Below are positions 25,970-33,629 of a stretch of DNA of 64,000 bases, piece after piece (positions within the stretch are counted from its first letter, which is position 1; every line of letters begins with the position of its first letter). The stretch lies in NCBI RefSeq assembly GCF_031348265.1, contig NZ_CP133771.1:1178001-1242000 (forward strand). The letters run 5' to 3'. The notes beneath the pieces are model-generated. The model saw only the letters and a program-made list of their open reading frames with translations. It searched no databases and was not told where the DNA came from. Made by a program: the position numbers and the translations under genes. This DNA is from Streptomyces collinus (lineage in GTDB: Bacteria > Actinomycetota > Actinomycetes > Streptomycetales > Streptomycetaceae).

Positions 25970-27043
25970 TCAGGGGGCCTGGAGGTCGGCCAGTGCGGCC
26001 AGTGCCTCCCGGTGGGCGCCCGGCGTGCCGTAGGCGATCGAGTCGGCCTTGGCGCGCTTGAGGTACAGATGCACGGGGTGCTCCCACGTCATGCCGATGC
26101 CGCCGTGCAGTTGCAGGGCTTCCTCGGCGGCGTGCACGGCCACGGGTGCCGCGTAGGCCTGGGCGACGGTGACGGCCATGTCCACGTCGTCGCCGTTCGC
26201 CAGGGCGTCGGCGGCGTTGCGGGCGGCCGCACGGGTGTTGACGACCTCCAGCCACAGCTGGGCCAGCCGGTGCTTGATCGACTGGAAGCCGCCCACGGGC
26301 CGGTTGAACTGCTTGCGTTCCCTCAGGTAGCGGACGGTCTCCGTCAGCGTCCACTCGGCGAGCCCGAACTGCTCGGAGGCGAGCAGCCCGGCACCGGCGC
26401 GCAGTGCTCGGCGCACGGCGGGTTCGGCGTCGCCCAGCAGCCGGCCCTGCACCCCGGCGAGGGTGACGGTCGCGAGCGGCCGGGTCAGGTCCAGGGAGGT
26501 CTGGGGCGTGACGGTCGCGGTGGTGGCGTCGACGGCGTACAGACCGCCGTCGTCGGCGGGGACGAGCAGCACGTCGGCGACGGCGGCGTCGGCGATGCCG
26601 GTCAGTTCGCCGTGCAGCAGCCCGTCCTCGTGCCGGACGACCCGGTAGGCGGCGCCCGGCGCGACGTTGAGGGCGACCGCGAGCGCGCCGATCGTCGTGC
26701 CGGTCGCGAGGTCGCGCAGGAGGTCGTCGGTGCCGCAGGCGAGCAGGGCCTCGGTGGCGACGACCGCGCTCGTCAGGTACGGCACGGGCGCGACCGCGCG
26801 TCCCAGTTCCTCCATCACGACGGCGACTTCGCGGTGCGTGGCGCCCTGGCCGTCGAGTTCCTCGGGGACGAGCAGGCCGGCGAGACCCATGCCGTCGGTG
26901 AGCGCCTTCCACAGGGCCAGGTGGTGCGGGGTGCCCGACTCGGTGCGGGCGATGACGCCGGGGGCGTCGCAGTGGTCGGTGAGCAGGTCGCGGACGGCGG
27001 AGCGCAGCGCCTCTTCCTCTTCCGAGTACAGCAGGTCACTCAT
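25970..27043 (-). CDS. Acyl-CoA dehydrogenase, likely non-catalytic-base subunit
   Basis: A 357-residue member of the acyl-CoA dehydrogenase family. The N-terminal helical part (LYSEEEEALRSAVRDLLTDH), strand domain and C-terminal helical FAD region (RYLRERKQFNRPVGGFQSIK, EALQLHGGIGMTWEHPVHLY) are all present, but the usual C-terminal catalytic glutamate in an EGT-like loop is replaced by DSIAYGTPGAHRE. Its ATG overlaps the TGA of the upstream paralogue, which keeps EGGTSE. This matches paired subunits of heterotetrameric FadE enzymes (ChsE1-ChsE2 type) of actinobacteria that act on branched or steroid acyl-CoAs. Substrate not known. Confidence 0.88.
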   Translation of the reverse strand: MSDLLYSEEEEALRSAVRDLLTDHCDAPGVIARTESGTPHHLALWKALTDGMGLAGLLVPEELDGQGATHREVAVVMEELGRAVAPVPYLTSAVVATEALLACGTDDLLRDLATGTTIGALAVALNVAPGAAYRVVRHEDGLLHGELTGIADAAVADVLLVPADDGGLYAVDATTATVTPQTSLDLTRPLATVTLAGVQGRLLGDAEPAVRRALRAGAGLLASEQFGLAEWTLTETVRYLRERKQFNRPVGGFQSIKHRLAQLWLEVVNTRAAARNAADALANGDDVDMAVTVAQAYAAPVAVHAAEEALQLHGGIGMTWEHPVHLYLKRAKADSIAYGTPGAHREALAALADLQAP

Positions 27044-28221
27044 CGGGCGAGGTCCTTCCAGGCGACGTCCTTGTCGGTGCGCGGCTCGGGGGGCAGGCCC
27101 AGGACGCGCTCGGCGACGATGTTCAGCAGGACCTCGCTGGTCCCGCCCTCGATGCTGTTGCCCTTGGAGCGCAGGTAGCGGTAGCCCGCTTCGCGGCCGG
27201 TGAAGTCGACCAGCTCCGGGCGCCGCATGGTCCAGTCGTCGTACAGCAGGCCCTCCTCGCCGAGGAGTTCCACTTCCAGGCCGCTGATCTCCTGGTTGAG
27301 GCGGGCGAAGGCCAGCTTCATGCCGGCACCCTCGGGGCCGGGCTGTCCCGCGACGAGCTGCTGGCGCAGCCGCTCGGCGGTGAGGCGGGAGACCTCGGAC
27401 TCCACCCAGAGCTTCAGCAGGCGCTGGTGCAGGTCGTGGGTGCGCAGCTCGGGCCGCTCGCGCCAGGTCTTCGAGATCGGGCCGATCATGCCGCCCTCGC
27501 GGGGCAGCCGCATGCCGCCGATGGCCACGCGCTCGTTGTTGAGCGTAGTCTGGGCGACCTTCCAGCCGTCGCCGATCTCGCCGAGGCGGCGCGCGTCGGG
27601 GATGCGGACGCCGGTGAGGAACACCTCGTTGAACTCGGCCTCGCCGGTGACCTGCCGCAGCGGACGCACCTCGACGCCCGGATCGGTCATGTCGCACACG
27701 AAGTACGTGATGCCCCGGTGCTTGGGCACGTCCGGGTCGGTGCGGGCGATGAGGATCGCCCAGCGGGCCACATGGGCGCTGGACGTCCACACCTTCTGCC
27801 CGTTGACGACCCAGTCCTCGCCCTCGCGCACGGCCCGGGTGCCCAGGGCGGCGAGGTCGGATCCGGCGCCAGGCTCGCTGAACAGCTGGCACCAGACCTC
27901 CTCCCCCGTCCACAACGGCCGGAGGAAGCGCCGCTTCTGCTCCTCGGTGCCGTACTGGAGGATCGTCGGCGCGGCCATGCCGAGGCCGATGCCGATGCGC
28001 CGCGGGTCGTTGTCGGGCGCTCCGGCGGCCTCCAGCTCGGCGTCCACGACGGCCTGGAGGGAGCGGGGGGCACCGAGTCCGCCGAGGCCCTGCGGGTAGT
28101 GCACCCAGGCGAGTCCGGCGTCGAAGCGGGCCCGCAGGAAGTCCAGGCGGTCGGTGGAGGCCGGCGGATGGGCGGCCAGCAACTCCCGGGTGCGGTTGCG
28201 CAGTTCTTCGGCGTCGGTCAT
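27040..28221 (-). CDS. Acyl-CoA dehydrogenase, catalytic subunit
   Basis: A 393-residue FAD-dependent acyl-CoA dehydrogenase. Visible features: AAPTILQYGTEEQKRRFLRP, the FAD/substrate strand region LFSEPGAGSDLAALGTRAVR, GQKVWTSSAHVARW, and the C-terminal KGNSIEGGTSEVLLNIVAER in which the Glu before GGTSE is the expected base. It overlaps the reductase-like gene before it (28218-28221) and the 357-residue dehydrogenase after it, by 4 bp each. Together they form one operon for alpha,beta-dehydrogenation of an acyl-CoA, delivering electrons to electron-transfer flavoprotein. Confidence 0.93.
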   Translation of the reverse strand: MTDAEELRNRTRELLAAHPPASTDRLDFLRARFDAGLAWVHYPQGLGGLGAPRSLQAVVDAELEAAGAPDNDPRRIGIGLGMAAPTILQYGTEEQKRRFLRPLWTGEEVWCQLFSEPGAGSDLAALGTRAVREGEDWVVNGQKVWTSSAHVARWAILIARTDPDVPKHRGITYFVCDMTDPGVEVRPLRQVTGEAEFNEVFLTGVRIPDARRLGEIGDGWKVAQTTLNNERVAIGGMRLPREGGMIGPISKTWRERPELRTHDLHQRLLKLWVESEVSRLTAERLRQQLVAGQPGPEGAGMKLAFARLNQEISGLEVELLGEEGLLYDDWTMRRPELVDFTGREAGYRYLRSKGNSIEGGTSEVLLNIVAERVLGLPPEPRTDKDVAWKDLAR

Positions 28222-29183
28222 GCCGCCTCCTCCATGACGACCGCGATGCGGCCGGTGGTCAGGCCGTCCGCCACCTTCTGCACGGCGGCGGCCGCGCCGC
28301 CGAGCGGCACGCGCTCGCTCACCAGCGGCTTGATCGCGCCCCGGGCGGCCAGCTCCGTGAGCTGCTCGTGGCAGTGCTGGACCAGCTTGGGGTTCTTGGT
28401 GTTGTACAGGCCCCAGTGCAGGCCGAGGACCGAGTAGTTCTTCACCAGGGCGTGGTTCAGGCCGGGGCTGGGGATCGTGCCGCTGGCGAAGCCGACGACC
28501 ACGATGCGCCCCTCGAAGGCGACGGCCTTGGCGGACTGGGTGTAGGCCTCGCCGCCGACCGGGTCGTAGATCACGTCGGCGCCCCGGCCGCCGGTGGCCT
28601 CCTTGACGGCGGCGACGACGTCCTCGGAGCGCCGGTCGATCACGACGTCACAGCCCAGCTCGCGGGCGACGGCCGCCTTCCCGGAGCCGCCGACGACACC
28701 GATGACGGTGGCGCCGGCGGCCTTCCCGAGCTGCACGGCCGCGCTGCCGACCCCTCCAGCGGCAGCGTGGACGAGCAGGGTCTCGCCGGCCTCCAGACCG
28801 GCCCGGCGGTGCAGACCGAACCAGCCGGTCTGATAGCCGATGTGCAGGGCCGCGGCCTCGGCGTCGTCGAGGGCGTCCGGCGCGGGCAGGAGCGCGGCGG
28901 CGTCCGCGACGGCGTATTGGGCGAAGCCGCCGTGGGGCAGCGCCGGGTTGGCGATCACCCGGCGGCCGTCCTCGGTCTCGCCGCAGATCTCCACGCCCGG
29001 GGTGAACGGCAGCGGCGGCCTGACCTGGTACTGGCCGCGGCAGAGCAGGGCGTCCGGGAAGTTGATGTTGGCCGCGCGCACCTTCAGCAGGACCTGGCCG
29101 TCACCGGGGGTGGGCGGTTCCACGTCCTGCAGCCGCATCACCTCGCCCGGCTCGCCGTTCTCGTGCACTTGCCATGCCTGCAT
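28218..29183 (-). CDS. NADPH:quinone oxidoreductase family (zinc-less MDR) protein
   Basis: A 321-residue medium-chain dehydrogenase/reductase of the quinone oxidoreductase type. It begins MQAWQVHENGEPGEVMRLQD, has FTPGVEICGETEDGRRVI, the AASGVGxA-type nucleotide signature as LLVHAAAGGVGSAAVQLGKA, and ELGCDVVIDRRSEDVV. No zinc ligands of alcohol dehydrogenases. Likely reduces an enone or quinone with NADPH. First gene of the operon with the two acyl-CoA dehydrogenases, and directly downstream of a perfect TetR-type operator. Confidence 0.9.
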   Translation of the reverse strand: MQAWQVHENGEPGEVMRLQDVEPPTPGDGQVLLKVRAANINFPDALLCRGQYQVRPPLPFTPGVEICGETEDGRRVIANPALPHGGFAQYAVADAAALLPAPDALDDAEAAALHIGYQTGWFGLHRRAGLEAGETLLVHAAAGGVGSAAVQLGKAAGATVIGVVGGSGKAAVARELGCDVVIDRRSEDVVAAVKEATGGRGADVIYDPVGGEAYTQSAKAVAFEGRIVVVGFASGTIPSPGLNHALVKNYSVLGLHWGLYNTKNPKLVQHCHEQLTELAARGAIKPLVSERVPLGGAAAAVQKVADGLTTGRIAVVMEEAA

Positions 29184-29235
29184 GCGGGGCCTCCACGGGG
29201 GACTGCTGTGTCTGACCGGGGTCGGTTCGCATACT

Positions 29236-29247
29236 AAGCGGTCGCTT
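29236..29247. promoter_or_regulatory. TetR-type operator AAGCG-GT-CGCTT
   Basis: A perfect palindrome (arms 29236-29240 and 29243-29247, 2-nt spacer) 53 bp before the first gene of the reductase/acyl-CoA dehydrogenase operon. The AAGCGnnCGCTT pattern is typical of TetR-family regulators of fatty-acid and acyl-CoA genes in actinobacteria. No TetR gene adjoins it. Confidence 0.65.
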
Positions 29248-29333
29248 GCCCATGAGGGAACAGTTGCCGGGCAAATCCCGCACGGAGTGCTCGGGCCACG
29301 TGTTCTTCTTCCGTCCGGAGGGTTGCCCGTGCG

Positions 29334-29906
29334 TCACGCGCCCTTCGGCCGCGCCCGCACATGCATCCGCTCGCCCTGCGGCCCGAACAGGCTGAGGAAC
29401 TCCACCGGCCCCTCCCCCGTCGACCCGAACCAGTGCGGTACCCGGGTGTCGAACTCGGCGGCCTCCCCCGCCGTGAGCACCACGTCGTGCTCGCCCAGCA
29501 CCAGGCGCAGCTTCCCGGACAGCACGTACAGCCACTCGTAGCCCTCGTGCGTCCGGGGATCCGGCTCCTGCCTGCGCTTCGGTTCGAGGACCTTGTAGGC
29601 CTGCAGGCCGCCGGGCTGGCGGGTGAGCGGCCAGTGGGTGCGGCCGCCCATCACGATCGGCTTGGACCGTACGCGCGGATCACCGGCCGGCGGGGCGCCG
29701 ACCAGCTCGTCCAGCGCCACCCGGTGGGCGCGCGCGATCGGCAGCAGCAGTTCCAGACTGGGTTTACGCAGGCCGGACTCCAGCCGCGAGAGGGTGCTGA
29801 CGGAGATGCCGGTGGTCTCGGAGAGCGCCGCCAGGGTCACCTCCCGGTCCTTGCGCATCTGCCGCAGCCGGGGGCCCACGCCCGCGAGTACCTCGTCCGT
29901 CGTCAT
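29334..29906 (-). CDS. XRE-cupin transcriptional regulator
   Basis: A 190-residue regulator. A Cro/C1-type helix-turn-helix lies at about 12-67 (RQMRKDREVTLAALSETTGI, VSTLSRLESGLRKPSLELLL), followed by a cupin domain at about 110-180 with EGYEWLYVLSGKLRLVLGEH and AEFDTRVPHWFGSTGEGPVE, whose His and Glu could bind a metal or small molecule. It is divergent from a thioredoxin-reductase-like flavoprotein over 77 bp with repeat elements, so it probably controls that gene and itself. Confidence 0.93.
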   Translation of the reverse strand: MTTDEVLAGVGPRLRQMRKDREVTLAALSETTGISVSTLSRLESGLRKPSLELLLPIARAHRVALDELVGAPPAGDPRVRSKPIVMGGRTHWPLTRQPGGLQAYKVLEPKRRQEPDPRTHEGYEWLYVLSGKLRLVLGEHDVVLTAGEAAEFDTRVPHWFGSTGEGPVEFLSLFGPQGERMHVRARPKGA

Positions 29907-29913
29907 GGCCGTA

Positions 29914-29933
29914 TTGCAGTTTCGGCAACGTTG
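29914..29933. promoter_or_regulatory. Candidate operator of the cupin regulator/flavoprotein pair
   Basis: Within the 77-bp divergent spacer, TTGC (29914-29917) and GCAA (29925-29928) form an inverted repeat, and the self-complementary CAACGTTG occupies 29926-29933. The region is AT-richer than its surroundings. Confidence 0.4.
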
Positions 29934-29983
29934 TTTGTCAATCCCGCAGGGCCGGGGCGACGCTCGGCAGCGGAGGTGGTCAC

Positions 29984-30925
29984 ATGACCGAGAAGTACGC
30001 AGTGGTCGTCGTCGGCGGGGGCGCGGCGGGTCTGTCCGCCGCGCTGGTGCTGGGGCGGGCCCGGCACCGCACGCTGGTGATCGACGCGGGTGAGCCGCGC
30101 AACGCGCCCGCCGCGCACATGCAGGGCTACCTGTCGCGGGACGGCATGCCGCCCGCGGAGTTCCTGGCCGTCGGCCGGGAGGAGATCGCGCGCTACGGCG
30201 TGGAGCTCGTGCGGGACCGGGTGGTGCGGGTGGAGAAGGGCGAGGACTTCACCGTGGTGTCGGCCGGCGGCCGGAGTGTGCGGGCCCGGCGGCTGGTCGT
30301 CGCCACCGGGCTGAAGGACGAGCTGCCCGCGGTGCCCGGGGTCGCCGAGCGGTTCGGCCGGGACGTGCTGCACTGCCCCTTCTGCCACGGCTGGGAGGTC
30401 CGCGACCAGCCGTTCGGGGTGCTGGCCACGAGCCCGGCGAGCGTGCACCAGGCGCTGATGGTGTCCCAGTGGTCGAAGGACGTGCGGTTCTTCCCGCACA
30501 CCGTCGCCGAGGAGGAGCTCTCCGACGAGGATCTGCGCCGGCTGGCCGCGGCCGGGGTGGACGTGGTGCCCGGGGAGGTCGCGGAGCTGGTGACCGAGGA
30601 CGACCGGCTCACCGGCATCCGGCTCGCGGACGGTACGACGCACCCCCGCTCGGTGCTGTTCACCGCCCCGCGGGCCGTACCGCGGACCGGCCTGCTGGAG
30701 CGGCTCGGCGCCGAGCTGCACGAGACGCCGTTCGGCGCGTACCCGGTGGTCGACGCGACCGGCCTGACGACCGTGCCCGGCGTATGGGCCGCGGGCAACG
30801 CCATCGGCTTCTCCGAGCAGGTCGTGCACGCGGCGAGCGGCGGATACCGGGCGGCGTCCGCGATCGTCGGGGACCTGCTGATGACGGACCTCGACACGGC
30901 AGTGCGGCGGCAGGGCCCCGCGTAA
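29984..30925 (+). CDS. NAD(P)/FAD-dependent oxidoreductase, thioredoxin-reductase-like
   Basis: A 313-residue flavoprotein. The FAD site is VVVVGGGAAGLSAALVLGRA, a CxxC pair occurs as HCPFCHGWEV, as in thioredoxin reductases and related disulfide reductases, and the C-terminal FAD motif is VPGVWAAGNAIGFSEQVVHA. The NADPH-binding middle part is degenerate (VLATSPASVHQA) and lacks the clear GxGxxA/G motif, so cofactor use is uncertain. Such proteins include FqzB/GliT-like dithiol oxidases and ferredoxin-linked reductases. It is divergent from, and probably controlled by, the cupin regulator. Confidence 0.87.
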   Translation: MTEKYAVVVVGGGAAGLSAALVLGRARHRTLVIDAGEPRNAPAAHMQGYLSRDGMPPAEFLAVGREEIARYGVELVRDRVVRVEKGEDFTVVSAGGRSVRARRLVVATGLKDELPAVPGVAERFGRDVLHCPFCHGWEVRDQPFGVLATSPASVHQALMVSQWSKDVRFFPHTVAEEELSDEDLRRLAAAGVDVVPGEVAELVTEDDRLTGIRLADGTTHPRSVLFTAPRAVPRTGLLERLGAELHETPFGAYPVVDATGLTTVPGVWAAGNAIGFSEQVVHAASGGYRAASAIVGDLLMTDLDTAVRRQGPA

Positions 30926-30956
30926 GCACGCGACGCTCACCGGGCCACGGCCGGGG

Positions 30957-31397
30957 TCAGGAGAGGCGCAGATCGACCCAGGGAACGGTCTCGCCCGGCA
31001 GCACGTACCGCTCGATCTCGACGAATCCGTGCGCGCGGGCGAACCGCAGCCCGTCCTCGTTGGAGGACAGGACCACCGTTTCGATGACCTCGGCACCCGC
31101 CTTCCGCGCGCGGTCCAGCCCGCGCTCGTAGAGCTCCCCGCCGAATCCCCGCCCGCGGTGGGGGCCGAGCACGCGGGCGATCACCGTGGCCGTCGCGGTG
31201 TCGTCCGCCGGCGGGCGTACGGTGCTGCTGCCCACGAGCACGTCCCCTAGGTAGGCGACCTCCAGGTGATGGCGCTTCGCGCGGTCGCGGGCGTCGTCCA
31301 TCGACAGATGGTGCGTGGGAATGACCGTGTTGTGGACGTGCTGCCAGTCCCTGAGCGCGCTGTCGTCGTCGGGCCGACGGATGCGGAGTTCGGGCAT
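30957..31397 (-). CDS. GNAT family N-acetyltransferase
   Basis: A 146-residue acetyltransferase. It begins MPELRIRRPDDDSALRDWQH; the acetyl-CoA loop is VLGPHRGRGFGGELYERGL and the fold closes with SSNEDGLRFARAHGFVEIER. ATG at 31395-31397 is the only start that avoids a long shadow reading over the ligase gene on the opposite strand. It is divergent from the DNA ligase gene across about 160 bp. Acceptor unknown. Confidence 0.88.
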   Translation of the reverse strand: MPELRIRRPDDDSALRDWQHVHNTVIPTHHLSMDDARDRAKRHHLEVAYLGDVLVGSSTVRPPADDTATATVIARVLGPHRGRGFGGELYERGLDRARKAGAEVIETVVLSSNEDGLRFARAHGFVEIERYVLPGETVPWVDLRLS

Positions 31398-31559
31398 CGC
31401 AGCAGAAGAACCCGCGTGCACCGCGCGCGTCAACTGGTTTGCTGCTGCGGCGTCGAAGCGGGGCGGGGACCGGTGCCGCACGCCCGGCGAAGCCGCGCCG
31501 GGGCCGCCGGGCCCGGTCGCCCAGGTGTAGAGGCCCCCTGTGAGGTGCACCATGGCTGC

Positions 31560-33098
31560 ATGCTGCTGCACCGGCTGGCCCGAGTGTCCCAGGAGGTCGC
31601 CGCCACCTCGGCGCGCTCCCGCAAGACGGCCCTGCTCGCGGAGCTGTTCCGGGATGCCGAGGCGGAGGACGTGCCCATCGTCATCCCGTATCTCGCGGGG
31701 CGGCTGCCGCAGGGCCGGATCGGCGTCGGCTGGAAGGTGCTGAGCCGCCCGGTCGCCCCTGCCTCCGAGCCGGGCCTGACCGTGCGGGACGTGGACGCCC
31801 GGCTGGCGGATCTCGCCAAGGTGTCCGGCCCGGGCTCCCAGGCGGAACGGACCCGGTTGGTCGGGGAGTTGATGGGCGCGGCCACCGAGGACGAGCAGCG
31901 GTTCCTGCTCGGGCTGCTCGCCGGCGAGGTCCGGCAGGGCGCTCTGGACGCGGTGGCGGTCGAGGGGCTGGCGCAGGCGACCGGGGCGCCGTCCGCGGAC
32001 GTACGGCGGGCCGTGATGCTCGCGGGTTCCCTCCAGACGGTGGCCGAGGCGCTGCTCGCGGACGGCCCCGCCGCCCTCGACCGCTTCCGTCTCACCGTGG
32101 GCCGCCCGGTGCTGCCGATGCTGGCGCACAGCGCCTCCTCGGTGGCCGAGGCGGTCGACAAGCTGGGCGCCTGCGCGGTGGAGGAGAAGCTGGACGGCAT
32201 CCGCGTCCAGGTGCACCGCGACGGCGGCAGCGTGCGGCTCTACACCCGCACCCTCGACGACATCACCGACCGGCTGCCCGAAGTGACGGCCGCCGCACTT
32301 CGGTTGCGGAGCGAGCGGTTCATCCTGGACGGCGAGGTGATCTCCTTCGACGAAGGCGGACGCCCCCGCTCCTTCCAGGAGACCGCCGGCCGCGTCGGCT
32401 CCCGCACGGACGTGGCGACGGCCGCCCGCGCGATGCCGGTCTCCCCGGTCTTCTTCGACGCGCTGTCCGTCGACGGCCACGACCTGCTCGACCTGCCCTT
32501 CGCCGAGCGGCACGCCGAGCTGGCCCGCCTGGTGCCCGAGCCGATGCGGGTGCGGCGCACGCTGGTGTCCGGTCCGGACGACACGCCCACGGCGGAGGAG
32601 TTCCTCGCCGAGACCCTGAAGCGCGGCCACGAGGGCGTCGTCGCCAAGGCGCTCGACGCCCCCTACAGCGCGGGGCGGCGCGGCGCGTCCTGGCTGAAGG
32701 TCAAGCCCGTCCACACCCTCGACCTGGTCGTGCTGGCCGCCGAGTGGGGCCACGGCCGCCGCACCGGCAAGCTCTCCAACCTCCACCTGGGCGCCCGCAC
32801 CGCCGACGGCGGACTCGCCATGCTCGGCAAGACCTTCAAGGGCATGACCGACGCGATGCTGACCTGGCAGACCGAACGGCTCCAGCAGCTCGCCGTCGAG
32901 ACCGGCGACCACGTGGTGACCGTTCGCCCGGAACTCGTCGTCGAGATCGCCTACGACGGGCTGCAGCGCTCCACCCGCTACCCGGCCGGCGTGACCCTGC
33001 GCTTCGCCCGGGTGGTCCGCTACCGGGAGGACAAGCGCCCGGAGGACGCCGACACGGTCGAGACGCTGCTGGCCGCCCATCCGGAGGTGAAGCCGTGA
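31560..33098 (+). CDS. ATP-dependent DNA ligase (LigB type)
   Basis: A 512-residue ATP-dependent ligase. An N-terminal DNA-binding helical domain (about 1-190) is followed by the adenylation domain with the nucleophile motif EEKLDGIRVQ (Lys near 210), FILDGEVISF (motif III-like), FFDALSVDG, GHEGVVAKALDAPY (motif IV) and SWLKVKP (motif V), then the OB-fold end. Length and layout match mycobacterial LigB and, from memory, S. coelicolor SCO1202. LigB-type enzymes are extra to the essential NAD-dependent LigA and are tied to repair. The ATG at 31560 was preferred over 31552, which is out of frame. Its stop overlaps the NUDIX start. Confidence 0.94.
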   Translation: MLLHRLARVSQEVAATSARSRKTALLAELFRDAEAEDVPIVIPYLAGRLPQGRIGVGWKVLSRPVAPASEPGLTVRDVDARLADLAKVSGPGSQAERTRLVGELMGAATEDEQRFLLGLLAGEVRQGALDAVAVEGLAQATGAPSADVRRAVMLAGSLQTVAEALLADGPAALDRFRLTVGRPVLPMLAHSASSVAEAVDKLGACAVEEKLDGIRVQVHRDGGSVRLYTRTLDDITDRLPEVTAAALRLRSERFILDGEVISFDEGGRPRSFQETAGRVGSRTDVATAARAMPVSPVFFDALSVDGHDLLDLPFAERHAELARLVPEPMRVRRTLVSGPDDTPTAEEFLAETLKRGHEGVVAKALDAPYSAGRRGASWLKVKPVHTLDLVVLAAEWGHGRRTGKLSNLHLGARTADGGLAMLGKTFKGMTDAMLTWQTERLQQLAVETGDHVVTVRPELVVEIAYDGLQRSTRYPAGVTLRFARVVRYREDKRPEDADTVETLLAAHPEVKP

Positions 33099-33553
33099 AG
33101 CGCAGTGCGGGTCTGCTGCTCTTCCACACCACGGACAACGGCCTCGAAGTGCTCCTCGGCCACATGGGCGGCCCGTTCTTCGCCCGGCGCGACGCCGGGG
33201 CCTGGACCGTCCCCAAGGGCGAGTACGAGCCGGACGAACCCGCCTGGGAGGCCGCCCGGCGCGAGTTCCGGGAGGAACTGGGGGTGCCCCCGCCCGACGG
33301 CGAGGCCATCGACCTCGGCGAGGTCCGGCAGACAGGCGGCAAGATCGTCACGGCCTGGGCGGTCCGGGCTGATCTCGACCCGGCGGCGATCGTGCCCGGC
33401 ACATTCCGGATGGAGTGGCCGCCGCGCTCCGGGCGGCTCCAGGAGTTCCCCGAGCTGGACCGGGTGGCGTGGTTCGGCATCGACCGGGCCCGCGCGGTGA
33501 TCGTCAAGGCGCAGGCGGCGTTTCTCGACCGGCTGGCGGAGCACTCGCCCTGA
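33095..33553 (+). CDS. NUDIX hydrolase
   Basis: A 152-residue NUDIX protein beginning MKRSAGLLLFHTTDNGLEVL. The NUDIX box spans GEYEPDEPAWEAARREFREE followed by LGV, with the REFREE metal-binding part intact. The GTG at 33095 overlaps the TGA of the DNA ligase gene (GTGA) and has GGAGG before it, so the two are coupled. This branch is close to the diadenosine-polyphosphate and nucleotide-sanitising NUDIX proteins; a role in removing AppppA-like ligase by-products or damaged nucleotides is a reasonable but untested idea. Confidence 0.9.
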   Translation: MKRSAGLLLFHTTDNGLEVLLGHMGGPFFARRDAGAWTVPKGEYEPDEPAWEAARREFREELGVPPPDGEAIDLGEVRQTGGKIVTAWAVRADLDPAAIVPGTFRMEWPPRSGRLQEFPELDRVAWFGIDRARAVIVKAQAAFLDRLAEHSP

Positions 33554-33629
33554 GGAGACGCTCCCGCGTTGCGGTCCCCTCCGCCGCGCGGGAAGGTCGA
33601 GACACAGCCCGCTCCGAGGGAGGTCAGCC

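Noticed and set aside
30957..33080. A 707-codon minus-strand frame including the acetyltransferase
   Set aside because: Only the last 146 codons (from the ATG at 31397) encode the acetyltransferase; the rest is antisense to the DNA ligase gene.
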